DNA of 64,000 nt from Gonatopus flavifemur. Its lineage: Eukaryota; Arthropoda; Insecta; Hymenoptera; Dryinidae. The notes under the pieces are model-generated. The model had not been told where the DNA came from, did not search any database, and was given only the letters and a program-made list of their open reading frames with translations. Position 1 is the stretch's first letter, and every line of letters starts with the position of its first letter. The DNA is taken from positions 2,061,501 to 2,125,500 of the forward strand of contig JAFFJZ010000025.1 in NCBI GenBank assembly GCA_018340375.1, written 5' to 3'. A program made the position numbers and the translations under genes. This document shows, in pieces, positions 35,170 through 46,765 of the stretch.

Positions 35170-35672
35170 TAGCAGTGACAGAGCTTCATAAGAGTTCTAA
35201 CAAGCGGACATTGAGGAATTCTCCATCTAATCTTGAAATGTTCCTTCATCATTAATGTCCAAATGACAGATCAGTAAATATGAATCATTCGTTCCTCACA
35301 ATATGACGGATGGTGCATATGAGCTATGCACAGAACGTGCTGGGATACAGTCTAAGATTCTTCTGGTAATTTCATCCGCTGCAGCATTGGATGGTGTACG
35401 AACCAGTACCCGCGTTGATGGGTCTTTCCGCCAAATCTACAAAAATATATAGAAAATAAAGTAAACATCCTTTGTCTTCATAAATAAATATTATGTATTA
35501 TTGTACAATTGTTACCTGACAAATTGCTTCAACCCAAGTAGCAGTTTTAACAGTGCCAGGAGGTCCAAAAAGTACATAGGGGGCAGGATGAGCTGGTTTA
35601 TCGAAAATATTAAATATCGCTGGTTGTTGTTCACGATTTTTACCCACATTCTTATTGATCCGATACATGTCG
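35170..35672 (-). pseudogene. MOV10/Armitage-like SF1 helicase fragment (right arm), two exons
   Basis: Mirror copy of 21082-21585: exon 35672-35516 with GPPGTVKT and exon 35436-35170 with TPSNAAADEITRR. It shares the Gly-to-Val change in Walker A with the left copy, so the change came before the duplication. The donor after the second exon reads AT where the left arm has GT. It cannot encode a working helicase. Confidence 0.8.
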
Positions 35673-36092
35673 CTATGTGGAAAGATGCTGCATGAAATTC
35701 AAATCAAATTGGCACATGATAATTGCATAATAGAGCGTTCCTTTCCATATGTATCCCTCGTGGATTTTCTTTGGAGGATTCCTTGCCGCAATCACCTAAA
35801 CCCTGTGGAAAATACAAAACGGGAGGAGAGAGAAGGGGATTCTTAATCCATGGTGAAACCATAGATCACATTACGATAGGTAATCGTGGAAATCCCTCGA
35901 CGAATCGAAGAATTTTCGAATTTTTCCCACGACGAATTGAAGATGAGAATTCCACGTCGAGATGTGTCGTGAAGTCTCCATCGTTGTAATAGTCGTCTTT
36001 GGCTGACGACCATCCCAGGTAATTACCAAACTGCCCTCTGAAAAAGGAACAAGATAATTGTTTGGAAAATACGAGTACCAGTAATTGAAGAA

Positions 36093-36133
<41 letters not shown>

Positions 36134-37283
36134 TCAGGGGTATAAAAACCAAATTGACGCCTTCTCTCCATATGCAAGTTGGGAATTCCTCCCCGAGTCC
36201 AGTTTCCTTTGCTTCCCCTCGATTAGGACACCAGAACTTGGCCTCGTCTTTCATTCTCTGCTCCGACACTGGTGAGACGACCCTGATTGGGACGTCCATC
36301 TCCAATATCTCCTTATCGTAACTGGAAAACACCATGTTTTTATAACAACATATTGCAGATACACAATTCTCTGGTAAAGTGCATAAAATTATGTATCCGC
36401 GAAGTAAAATAAAAAGATAACGTACTCACCTGTATAATAGTTCAAAGAAAACTTGAACTATACATACTACCTATATATTTTGTTGTTGTTTCCTTTCCTT
36501 ATCTTTTCGTTTCAATCACATCCTGGCACGTCCTTCCATTTATCTTTGGAAATCCTCGATGACGTCTCTTCGCTCCTGGGTTTTTCTCTGTAATTTGGAA
36601 GAAAATTGAAATCGACGTTCATATATGAATAAATACTTTGAAATGGATATTTTTTCAAATATACTCACGTTTTATACTCACCCAAGAATTTGAATTTGGA
36701 TCTTCCGTATATGTGTTTGTGAATATATACACATGTATGTATATATATCGCACGTAAACACCGTGCGCGTGCCCACGCGACGCATCCTGAGGGCTCCCCT
36801 ACACACACCTTTTCCTTTTCTCAGAGAATTATACTGGACCGAGGAATGAATATAAATTACAATTTCAAATAAGGTTATATTTACTGTTTCAAGTAATATA
36901 TTTTTTTCATCCTCCGTTTTATTGATTTTATATTCTGTGACTAATTCCATTTTGTGCTAGATGAATAGACAACTTCACACTTCCAGGGATTTTACTTTTC
37001 GTTGATTTGACTTTTCGTTGATTTGCCTCCACCCAGATTTGGAAATATTACACCATGGAGAGTTTTTATATTGTATCAGTATCAGGTTGTCATAGCCTTT
37101 TGTTTGTGGGCATATATTCTACCAGTTACAAACAAATACCAGTAATCATTATCATCGTAAAAATTATATACATAACAATTTCCGATGGCCAAGTCTTTCG
37201 AAATTCCATGAGGAACAAAATAAAGGGTTATGGACAAACAACGGATCAAGAATAAAAACTTCATAAGAAAGAAGCCCTTGAAA

Positions 37284-37842
37284 ATTCCTTGTCATTGTCA
37301 CAACGTTGTTTGTTTATATGTCGAGTTGGTTGTTTTTCGTTACAAATACGAATATAAGCTCCAATGAACAGGTTATCGGATCCCCTCGACCTTGGTCCTC
37401 TGCTCGGCAATATAGGTTTTCAAATTTGATTTTGAATTGCAAGAGAACTACCTACAATGGTTTTTGTTAGTTTTTTTGCTTGCATGAGGACATTGATCAT
37501 TGAATATACTAGTAGTGGAGTTCATCATGAGTTTCAATATTTTTCCCAAATGTATGCTATTTATCAATTGAAAAAATTGCATAATCCCTCAAGGAGTTTT
37601 GAAAATAATAATTCGATGAAGGAAAGGGAAGTAATCACACCAGGGAAATAGAGCACGGCGGAGAGGAATAATTTTCCCATAATTCAATTTCTTCAATTGC
37701 TTCCTTCAGTTCATTCATGTTTTGTGTCATTGAAGAAAGAAAACGAGACTCTCAGAGAAGAAAGTATTCGAAGCAAATCTCGTTGTGGATTTGTAATCGA
37801 CAACGATCAAGATATCAATCAGTGTGAAATTCATGAATAATC
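37284..37842. other. AT-rich spacer, no feature recognised
   Basis: Nothing beyond short frames. Confidence 0.4.
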
Positions 37843-38058
37843 CCTGAAGGCACAAATGAGCACGCGGGTGTTTGATCAAAATTTGTTCAAAGTTTCATGA
37901 ACTTTTCATGAAAGTTTGATCAAATTTTGTGCCATTTGTGGCTATAAATCTGCGGACGCAACAAGCATGAAATTTTGTGCAAATTTTGTACGAAATTCCA
38001 ATCATCCTGATGTTTGCATAGATTTTGCAGGAAATTTCATGCTGTCTGTGCTTTTAGG
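37843..38058. repeat. MITE-like element with short TIRs
   Basis: CCTGAAGGCACAAATGAGC at the left and, inverted, CCTAAAAGCACAGACAGC at the right bound about 216 bp. GCATGAAATTT words occur in both orientations inside. Non-coding. Confidence 0.5.
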
Positions 38059-38421
38059 TATAATATTCAATAGCGCTAGTTTTCAATGAAGCTGTTAAAG
38101 GTGCGATTATACCTGAGGGATTACCGTGAGTGATAGAACATAGTGTGTGAGACACATAGAGAGATGTAAAGTACCTTTCTTCATTTCTAATGTTGTTGCA
38201 CATGACAATCACACGTATATATATAGTAGGTTCTTCACTTCCTCGTTTATTTCACTGCCTTCTGCTTCGCGATGAAGGGAGGGGGATTCTCATCTCCATA
38301 TCCAATCTCTCTCATGAATACTCCATTATTCAATTGATTTTTCGCATTCTCCTCCTCTCATTTAATCATTTTTCTCCGCGAATTTTTCTATGATTCAATT
38401 TCTCCATTCTCATTCTTTGAT
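38059..38421. other. AT-rich spacer, no feature recognised
   Basis: Nothing recognised. Confidence 0.4.
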
Positions 38422-39337
38422 CCCAAGCAACACATACTGGTCAATTTGAGGTCAAAATGACATTACATTGACTGCAAACTAATCATCACGTTGTATCACT
38501 TGAATTTGACCACAATTTGATGTAACGTTTTGTTTCTATATCTGTATTGAATGTGATATATGCGGACATGAACAGCAAGATTTTGTGCAAGAAAAGTCAC
38601 GTTTGCGATGAACACTTGATTTTGGGAATTTGACATCAAATTGACGTCATTTTGAGGTCCTATCCTTGATCAAGGTATGATGAAAATTCATAGAAAGATG
38701 GTTCGATCATGGAAAATTATGGATTTCATAAGAGGATATTTATGAATGAACTACGAAATTTTATGAAATTGCGCTCATGATTTGCTATCAATTCATATGA
38801 AATATTTATAGTCGAATATGTGAATAATTTTGAAACAAATCTGCTGATTTTCTGACAAGAATAGAAGTTCATAATGAATTCTTATGGTCAGAAACTTTCC
38901 TTCCGCATTCGGAATGGAACTTGATGCATCGTTGAAACTACGCGGTTTTGATGGTTTTCAGATTTAAGAATAATTTGCTTCGAAAACGCGAGTGACTTTT
39001 AACACACGAGGAAAATTCAACACATCAACACATTGACATTTTGAGCTTGATCAAATTGATTTCTATGTCAATTCGACATCATCATTCAATAAGGTCGTCC
39101 TCCTGAATATCTTCATTAATCAATAAAATATTGGAAACTCGTTCCGTTTGAGATCAGAACATTGATCGTATATCCTGTACGTTTGGGGAGGAGTCAAAAT
39201 GCCGTCATTTTGATGTTCAAATGACGTCAAGAATTAGTCAATACAAAGGTACTGATTGACGTCAAAATAACCTTTTCTCACTCGACGTTACGGTGACATC
39301 ATTTTGACCTCATTTTGATCAATTCGTGTTGCTTGGG
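38422..39337. mobile_element. 916-bp non-autonomous DNA element, TIR CCCAAGCAACAC, 3-bp target duplication
   Basis: TIRs of about 45 bp start CCCAAGCAACAC on both ends and continue with GGTCAAAATGA-type sequence. GAT flanks both ends (38419-38421 and 39338-39340), which fits a 3-bp target duplication. The interior has many short TGACGTCA-like and TCAAATTGA words in both directions and no coding frame. The superfamily is open. Confidence 0.7.
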
Positions 39338-39340
39338 GAT

Positions 39341-39856
39341 GTATTCATTATTTCATTCATCAAAATTGAGGAAAAAACTATGCTTTTAGAGAAGAAAGTG
39401 ACCGAAATGATTCGTGTTGTGAAATTGTCCTAGAAAACAGTTGGAGTTGATTCGATACACAGTAGTGATTGTGAGATCCATAAAAATTAATGCTATATAT
39501 CATCCGATAAGTCTGCCGAAGGCGTGATGATGCGTGGAGCGATCAGGGTCATGAATATTGGTAATTGAAGAAGAACACGATCAAAAATTCAGAAGTGATT
39601 CTGAATTGGAATTTGTCTCAATTGAAAATAAAATTTGAATCTCAATTGAAATTTCTTCAATTACCAATCGAATTTAATTGTTAGTTGGATTTTCTCCTGG
39701 ATAACAATCAATGATTCAATCAATGAATGAATAAATAAATCCTCGATGAGAAAATATGACGTTTGTGATAGGAAAATACATGTCCGAGTAATAAAAACAT
39801 GTATGAAAAGCATCATGTGATTTTATGGGGGAATATGGACCATTGATGTATTTGTT
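39341..39856. other. AT-rich spacer
   Basis: Repeated words such as CTCAATTGAAAT and TGAATGAATAAATAAAT only. Confidence 0.4.
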
Positions 39857-40145
39857 GCACAAATAGCAAATATCAAATAGTGAATAGCAAATAGCGAATA
39901 GCAAATAGCGAATAGCGAATAGCAAATAGCGAATAGCAAATAGCGAATAGCAAATAGCGAATAGCAAATAGCGAATAGCAAATAGGGGATAGCGAATAGC
40001 GAATCACAAATAGCAAGTTACCAATAGCGAACCATGAGTACCGAGTAACGAACAGTAAGTAGCATCCAGCGAGTAACGAATAGTCGAAGGCAGATAGCGA
40101 GTAACGAATAGGGAGGGACGAATAGTGAGTGACCAATAGCAAACA
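39857..40145. repeat. heptamer tandem array (RAATAGC)n, decaying to the right
   Basis: Nearly pure alternation of AAATAGC and GAATAGC from about 39870 to 40000, then increasingly mutated copies (GAGTAACGAATAG and the like) to 40145. The 7-bp period leaves every frame open or repetitive, which produces spurious reading frames. It ends about 14 bp before the first codon of the Helitron protein. Confidence 0.9.
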
Positions 40146-40158
40146 TCACAGACCTCAT

Positions 40159-42958
40159 ATGCCACGGAAGGGAATTTATCGCAGTCCCTTAGAGGAGGAG
40201 GAATTGCAACGAGTGAGACATGAAAAGAGAATGCATAATCAAAGACGTTGACGTGATCTCATTGAATGCAATCAGCCAACGCCATCTTCTTCAAATCCAT
40301 CAAAGTCACCAACAAATGCCTTTCACGCGAATGATGTCGATTGTGTTAGCAGTGCACCAGAATGTTCAGGAAATATTCGTGTGCCAGAATGTGGAGTTCA
40401 ATCACTGGGGAACATCACATCGCGCGTTGTGGGAATGGACTATTTGGATCATGTTCAAAAGCATTACGCGGGCGCAATGAATGTTTTGTGTATTCATTGT
40501 AAGTCTAAACATTCCACAGCAGAGAGGGTATCGCACAAAGGTGATTCTTCCAATGATGGTTGTGAACATGGGAGTGTTTATTTAGACCCATTACCCGACC
40601 CCCCACATGAGTTAAAAGCCTTGTTGGATGGAACCCATGCGGAGTCAAAAATTTTTCATGATCGTATCAGACGTTACAATAGTGTATTGTCATTTGCATC
40701 TTTCAACGCCAATTCAATTCAGTTACGTAATCGAAGATCAGGACCATATTGTTTCAAGATTCAAGGGTGGATTTATTATCAAATAAACACTTCTATCAAT
40801 CCGGCCGTGAATGAGAACGCTACTCATGGTCAGTTATTCATAATCGATGCTAACGAAGCTTTGGAGCATCGACTGAACATTATTCCAGAACTTGATTCAC
40901 ATATCCTCTTCGCCTTGGACAATATTATGCGTCAAAACAATGTGTTTGTTCAATCTTACATGATGATGGACGGAGAATTAAGGTCCCAAAGTTTGACTAA
41001 TGGACCGACCGGGACTCAAGCTGAATTTCAATTATTATTTACATTGAAACCGGGAATGGATCGTCGTCGTTACAATTTTCAGAGAAGTGACGAAGTTGCT
41101 GCGGTATTTTCTACTACAGTAGATGGAGAAATACCAGAATCGTATGTTGTTGTGCGCAATAAGCAAACTAAGGAACTACGGATCGTTAGTAGTATATGGA
41201 TCCTAATGTGAAACTTTGGGTGTATCCCATATTTTATCCGTATGGTACACAATGGTGGCATCGCGATTTAAAATTAAGCAATGAAGGAAGACGACTCACT
41301 AGATGTGCATACATTAAATATTGTATTGCTATCCGTCAAGATGAATTTAGTAGTATTTTGCTGGGCCGTCGATTATTCCAACAGTGGCTTGTCGATTCTT
41401 ATGTTAAAATGGAAAGAGATAGAGTTGAATATTTGAAAGCGAATCAAAAGCAAATACGTGCAGAGATGGATCATGGTTTAATAGATCATTTACAATCCAC
41501 TGCGACTCTTGGAAATGCGAGATTGGGCAAGATGGTTATTTTACCTTCTACATTCATTGGTTCTCCTCGAAACATGACGCAATTGTATCAAGACACAATG
41601 AGCATTGTGCGGAAATATGGGAAACCGGATCTATCCATCACAATGACGTGTAACCCACAATGGCGAGAAATTCAAGAAAATTTATTGCCAGGTCAACAAC
41701 TTTCCGACAGACTGGACATTTGTGCCCGTGTTTTTGACATAAAAAAAATCATCTGATAGAATCGATTGTTGAGGGGGGTCAATTTGGAGAAGTCGCAGCA
41801 TATGTTTATGTTGTAGAATTTCAGAAACGCGGGTTGCCTCATGTTCATCTACTTGTAACACTCAAATCGACCAGCAAAATAACAAGCACTGCTGAAGTTG
41901 ATCATTATATTTCTGCGGAGGTCCCAAACCCTGACAATTACCCTATTTTGCATGGAATAGTCATGAAACACATGATACATGGACCTTGTGGTTCTTGGTG
42001 CCAAGTAGATGGTAAATGTTCAAAAGAATATCCAAAGCCATATCGAGAGGCAACAATCATAAATTCAGACGGTTATCCTTATTATCAAAGAAGAAACACT
42101 GGTGAAAGTTTTGAACGCCCTGGTTCATACATATTCGATATTTGGTATGTCGTGCTTTATTGTCCCTATTTGTCAGTGATATTTGATTGTCATATTGATG
42201 TTGAAATAGTATCCAATGTACGTGCCATAGAATATTTGTACAAATATGTTTTCAAAGGTCATGACAAGGCAGCGGTTGTGATTAACGATCTCTCAAAACC
42301 TGAGAACAACACCGTTGAATATGACGAAATCAAAGACTTTATTGAAACTCGAAATGTTGGACCTGTTGAAGCAGCATGACGTATATTGAACAAACCATTG
42401 CAAGATAATAGTCATTCCATAATGAGGTCACCAGTTCATTCACCGAACGAACACACTATTTTGATCCCTGATGTTCAAGAACCAGAACAGTTGAGGAACG
42501 CTTTATTGGAAGTTACAATGCTCATGGAGTATTTCGCCCTCAACGAGAGAGATGAACAAGCGAGACAATATGCCTATCCAGAAATTCCATTGCATTACGT
42601 ATTCAAAACAGTTAGAATCGATGGCAAAAATTCTTCACGATGGCAAAGACGGAAGGGGCAGTTCAATGTTATCGGACGCATGTATTCTGTGAGTCCGTCG
42701 CAAGTCAAATTATTCCATTCGAGATTGCTGTTGCTCTCAGTGAAAGGAGCGACAAGTTTTGAAGATCTTCGAACTGTTGGAGGAACAATTCATCCCACGT
42801 TTATTTCAGCTTGTTTGGCATTGGACTTGATAGAAGATGACGAAGAATGGGCAAGTGCAATGCGAGAAGCCGCGCTTTGGATGATGCCACGAATGCTTCG
42901 CAGATTGTTTGTGAGGATTTTGATTCCTTGTCGACCATTATATCCACATAAACTGTGA
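40159..42958 (+). pseudogene. Helitron RepHel protein, N-terminal and Rep part
   Basis: The frame starts with MPRKGIYRSPLEEEELQR at 40159, with a stop about 30 codons on. The following frames (40381-41211, 41196-41756, 41834-42379, 42386-42958) continue the protein. The Helitron-like N-terminal domain is seen in FYPYGTQWWH and FIGSPRNMTQLYQD, then SITMTCNPQW. The HUH nickase motif reads RGLPHVHLLV and the tyrosine region EYLYKYVFKGHDKA. In working elements this domain nicks and rejoins single strands at element ends. At least three frame breaks (near 41200, 41757-41830, 42380) make the copy non-functional. It lies just after the heptamer array. Confidence 0.85.
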
Positions 42959-42976
42959 GAAGAATTCCAAGACGAG

Positions 42977-44577
42977 ATGGCGGAAGATTACAGGCGCCGA
43001 TGCGATTCGTTAGAAGCACGAAAAGTAGCTTATTTTGAAATATGTACTCCATTGAATAGGGAAGGATCGAATATTTCTGAATTCCCAAGTATGGATAAAA
43101 TAGTAGACGTCCCGGTTGAGGACAACTCAGCATTCAAAGAACTTGATTCCTGTCAAATTGGCGCTCAAAATTATGAAAAGTTGAATAGTCAGCAACGCAA
43201 TATTGTTGATGACATCTTGAACGCACTAGACAATCATCCAAATCCATTGAATCATCCGTGTTCCTATATCGATGGTCTTGGTGGAGGTGGCAAAACTTTT
43301 GTCCATACCACTGTCTCACATTTAGCCAAAGCAAGAGGTGAAAAAGTATGCGCTATGGCCTTTACTGGAATCGTGGCTACGTTACTTCCCAATGGCAGAA
43401 CTGTTCATGAAGTCTCCGGTTTACCAGTTCCTCTTCATGTTGATTCTGTTTCTAACATTAAATTGAACTCCAAAGAGGCGGAAGAATTGGAAAACATGGA
43501 TCGGTTTATTTGGGATGAAGCCCCGATGGTTTCCGTTACGCGTTAGAAATTATGGATCGTACGTTGCGTGACATAATGAATAACGACTTACCCTTCGGTA
43601 GGAAAATTGTGATTTTAGGAGGGGATTTTAGACAATTGCTCCCGATTAAGTTACATGGAACTCGATCAGAAACGGTGGATCTGTCCATTAAATTCGGTTC
43701 GTTGTGGAAGTATTTCAAGCACTTCAGCTGGACCTTGAATATGCGGGTTTCGCCAGCACAAATAGAATTCGCGCAATTTCTTTTAGATGTAGGAGATGGG
43801 AATGAAAATGATCACGCGGACAAAATACGTATTCCTGAAAATTGCGTGATTTCACGGAATAATTTGAATATCATCGACGTAGTTTATAAAGACCTTATTG
43901 CAGAAAAATGATTGAAATCAGCTGCGAAATGCGCGGTTTTATTAGCACGCAATAGCGATGTTGACGAAATAAATCAGAGAGTCGTGGATTTATTGGATAA
44001 CGTAGGAGAGAAAATATATACCAGCGTTGACAGCGCAGGAAATTGTGACGACAATGGTCACATGGCGGAGTTTCTTTTGACGGAATATTCAAATACTTTG
44101 TCGCCTGCTTCTCTTCCTCCCCATGAATTGCGTTCGAGATTCACACCGTTGTTATGTTGATAAGGAATTTGAGCATCAATGAAGGGTTACACAATAGCAC
44201 CAGGCTTCTGATTTTAGAATGTGAGGACAATTTATTGCAATGCGAAATTCTGAGTGGTGATAATTCAGGAGAGATTGTTTTTTTTTAATCGGATAATTCT
44301 TCACTGTGATAATGTTCATCCATTTACTTTCAAAAGGAGACAGTTTCCAATTAAATTGGCGTTTGCTATGACAATCAACAAATCCCAAGGACAAACATTC
44401 GAACGAATTGGGGTTGACTTATGGAAAGATATTTTCAGTCATGGACAATTATATGTGGCATTTTCGCGTGTGCGATTTTTGGATTGTTTGAAGGTGTATT
44501 TGGAAAATCAACCGCCAGATCTGTGTGTGGGAAATCATGTCTATAAGGAATTATACTCGTATTTCTTCAAGCCGTAG
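42977..44577 (+). pseudogene. Helitron Pif1-type helicase domain
   Basis: Frames 42977-43546, 43552-43911, 43912-44160 and 44254-44577 cover a Pif1-family SF1B helicase: QRNIVDDILNA, Walker A GLGGGGKTF, FTGIVATLLPNGRTVH, Walker B DEAPM, GGDFRQLLP, and the C-terminal NKSQGQTFERIGVDL with GQLYVAFSRVR. A stop or frame break sits near 43546, an in-frame TGA at 43909 and a frameshift near 44160-44254. In Helitrons this helicase unwinds the donor strand behind the Rep nick. Host Pif1 would not be fused to an HUH domain, which excludes a host gene. Confidence 0.9.
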
Positions 44578-45129
44578 AAATTCGTTCACCGAAATGTATG
44601 TGAAGTTCTTTTACATAGGCGATACTTTCGTAATTATACATGTGAATTCGGCGTTCCTGTACGAAGTTTGAAGACAGTGAATATCACATGAATTCGAAAA
44701 GTATGTCGTCTTCAGTTGAGACTACCCGAACAGCACAACAATTCAGAATGAATTCGTAATGAATTCTTTTGACACTATGATTTCATAAAGAAATCTTCCT
44801 GTATTCATTGTGAACTGTGGCGCTGTTAAGGTAGGTATGCATACTTCGGAATGGTAACGTCAGGAGCACAGGATTCACTATGTTGTGCAGGTATGACAAT
44901 GGTTTTCATTCGAAATTGAACATGCCTGGACAAGATTGACTTCATCTCAACAATGTTCAATGAATTTTATAGTTCGCAACTTGGATGAAAGTTTCGAAAA
45001 TTTTGTTGTATTCCGTTTTTGTTTCCGAAATCTCTGTTGTATTCCGTTTCCAAAATTTTCGTTGTATTCCGTTTGAGTTTTCGAAATTTTCGTTCATCAT
45101 CATCGTCATAATCATCAATGTTATTATTA
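44578..45129. other. possible Helitron 3' flank, nothing recognised
   Basis: AT-rich, with repeated ATTCCGTTT-type words near 45010-45080 and no coding signal. It may include the Helitron 3' end. Confidence 0.35.
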
Positions 45130-46415
45130 TTAGGTGTACAAATAAGTTTCCGCGGTTTTTTATAAAAAATTAGGAATTTATTGTAAAGGAAAAGTACTTT
45201 ACGTTTTATTCAAAGTATCTTCCATCATTTGCCACTACTTTTCCCCATCTTTCTGGCAACATTCGGATACCCCGTCGAAAAAACTCTTCATCTTTTGACG
45301 CTATCCACAAATCTATCCAATTTTTGGTGTCTTCATATGATGTGAAGCGCTGCTCAGACAGACCATGTGCCATCGACCGGAACAGGTGATAATCAGAAGG
45401 GGCTAAGTCTGGTGAATACGGCGGGTGGGGTAAAACTTCCCAGTTGAATGTTTCCAAGTATGTTTTTACCGGCGCCGCAACATGTGGACGAGCATTATCG
45501 TGTAAAAGAATAATTTTGTCGTGTCTGGAGTAGTAATGGGCGCGTTTTTCCTTAAGTGCCCGACTCAATCTCATCAATTGTGTTCGGTAGAGAGCTCCAG
45601 TAATGGTTTCGCTTGGTTTCAGCAATTCATAATACACGACACCAAGCTGATCCCACCAAATACACAGCATGAGTTTTTTTCCATGAATATTCGGCTTAGC
45701 TGTCGATGTTGATGGTTCGCCGGGCTTAACCCATGACTTTCTCTTCTTTGGATTATCGTAGTGAATCCATTTTTCGTCACCAGTGACTATACGACGCAAA
45801 AAACTCTTTTTTTTATTCCTGGCAAGCAGCATTTCACTCATGCATAATCGGCGTTCAACGTCTCTCGGCTTTAGTTCATATGGAACCCAATTTCCTTGTT
45901 TTTGAATCATTCCTAACGATTTTAAACGATGTGAAATTGCTTGTTGAGTCACTTGTAGAGTAAGTGCAAGTTCTTTTTGCGTTTGGGACGAATCTTCCTC
46001 CAATAGTACTTCTAATTCCATGTCTTCGTACACTTTCGGCCTTCCACTGCGTTCTTTGTCTTCAACGTCAAACTCACCGTTCTTAAACTTTTGAAACCAT
46101 TCCTGACAACTTCTCTCACTTAAAGCAGCTTCACCATATGGTTCTAGAAGCAATCGATGCGCCTCAGCTGCAGATTTTTTCACATTGAAGAAGTAAATCA
46201 AAAGTTCCCGCAAATGATGCTTATTCGGAATAAAACTTGACATTTTTGCACGGAAAAAATTACGTGATGCTGATACGGAATCACTAGTACTTTAAGGTTA
46301 TGGTGTTGCCAGATGACTAAACTTGGGATATTACGTTTTACATCTGACAATTTCTCCATAACCTTCTGGTGGGGCCATCTTTTGACAAACCGCGGAAACT
46401 TATTTGTACACCTAA
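45130..46415 (-). mobile_element. complete mariner element, perfect TIRs, TA target duplication
   Basis: Both ends start TTAGGTGTACAAATAAG and are identical for about 29 bp. TA flanks both ends (45128-45129 and 46416-46417). Length 1286 bp, normal for mariner, with one intact transposase frame. Identical TIRs and an unbroken frame suggest a recent insertion. Confidence 0.95.
45206..46243 (-). CDS. mariner transposase, intact, 345 aa
   Basis: Cut-and-paste DNA transposase of the mariner family, acting in the nucleus on its own TIRs. The N-terminal part has two HTH regions: about residues 10-65 (CQEWFQKFKNGEFDVEDKER) and about 85-112 (LALTLQVTQQAISHRLKSLG). The linker has the usual WVPYEL at 119-124. 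Catalytic residues are visible: Asp156 in TGDEKW, Asp249 in LLHDNARPHV and Asp284 in SPDLAPSDYHLF, with 34 residues between the last two (D,D34D). The ATG is 172 bp inside the right TIR and the stop lies close to the left one, as in other mariners. No lesion is seen, so it may be active; this cannot be shown from sequence alone. Confidence 0.95.
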   Translation of the reverse strand: MSSFIPNKHHLRELLIYFFNVKKSAAEAHRLLLEPYGEAALSERSCQEWFQKFKNGEFDVEDKERSGRPKVYEDMELEVLLEEDSSQTQKELALTLQVTQQAISHRLKSLGMIQKQGNWVPYELKPRDVERRLCMSEMLLARNKKKSFLRRIVTGDEKWIHYDNPKKRKSWVKPGEPSTSTAKPNIHGKKLMLCIWWDQLGVVYYELLKPSETITGALYRTQLMRLSRALKEKRAHYYSRHDKIILLHDNARPHVAAPVKTYLETFNWEVLPHPPYSPDLAPSDYHLFRSMAHGLSEQRFTSYEDTKNWIDLWIASKDEEFFRRGIRMLPERWGKVVANDGRYFE

Positions 46416-46417
46416 TA

Positions 46418-46572
46418 TTATTTTCATCGCTATTTCTGTCATCATAATAACATATGAAAACCATGTTCCAGTTCCTGGTTAGTGGTATTACGTTTTCCGT
46501 TTATCCGTGCATGCTGATTGACTCAGAAGGAAAATGCAACCAATCAAAAAATTTTCTCTGGAAGAAAAAAAC
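46418..46572. other. spacer, nothing recognised
   Basis: Short AT-rich stretch. Confidence 0.4.
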
Positions 46573-46700
46573 GGATGGGTGCCAAATAAACGGAAAACCA
46601 AATCAACGAAACCGTTAGTTGAGAAGAATAATACATCACGCTATCTCTTTTCAATCACTGATTTCGTTGATTTGGTTTTTCTTTGATTTGGCACTCATCC
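46573..46700. repeat. foldback element 1 of the cluster
   Basis: GGATGGGTGCCAAATAAACG at the left is matched by CACTCATCC and TTTGGTTTTTC-type inverse sequence at the right, arms about 40 bp. The AAATCAACGAAA word also occurs near the outer ends of the two large inverted arms (18.58 and 37.01 kb). Confidence 0.65.
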
Positions 46701-46765
46701 AAAGAAACGTGATAAGGACCATAATTTTAACACTGCATTAGCAACCTCTTCAATCCATTTTTAAG

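Larger units (their letters stand above)
34207..37283 (-). repeat. right arm of the large inverted duplication
   Basis: Reverse complement of 18323-22545 without the 1.1-kb internal duplication. The inner end includes the ATG and about six codons of the FLYWCH-MULE first exon (34231 on the minus strand), then diverges completely from the left arm. The outer end stops at 37283. An (AT)n tract of about 30 bp at 36099-36131 replaces a shorter AT stretch in the left arm. Confidence 0.85.
40159..44577 (+). mobile_element. Helitron, coding region of a rolling-circle transposon, broken
   Basis: One long coding region with the order expected for a RepHel protein: N-terminal Helitron-like domain, HUH endonuclease, Pif1-type helicase. 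Several frameshifts and stops break it. I could not identify the 5' TC or 3' CTRR ends or the 3' hairpin, so the element borders are not given. Confidence 0.85.

Noticed and set aside
18323..37283. Polydnavirus proviral segment or Polinton
   Set aside because: I see no segment junction motif, DNA polymerase B, capsid, ATPase or known virulence genes; the inverted arms alone do not support it.
39716..40142. Long minus-strand frames rich in FAIRYLLFA-type repeats
   Set aside because: They come from the 7-bp array, which has no stop in these frames; not a protein gene.
39857..40145. CRISPR-like array
   Set aside because: Period of 7 bp with no spacers, in a eukaryotic genome.
40159..44577. Host Pif1 helicase gene
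   Set aside because: The helicase is joined to a Helitron-like N-terminal domain and an HUH motif, which is diagnostic of a Helitron.
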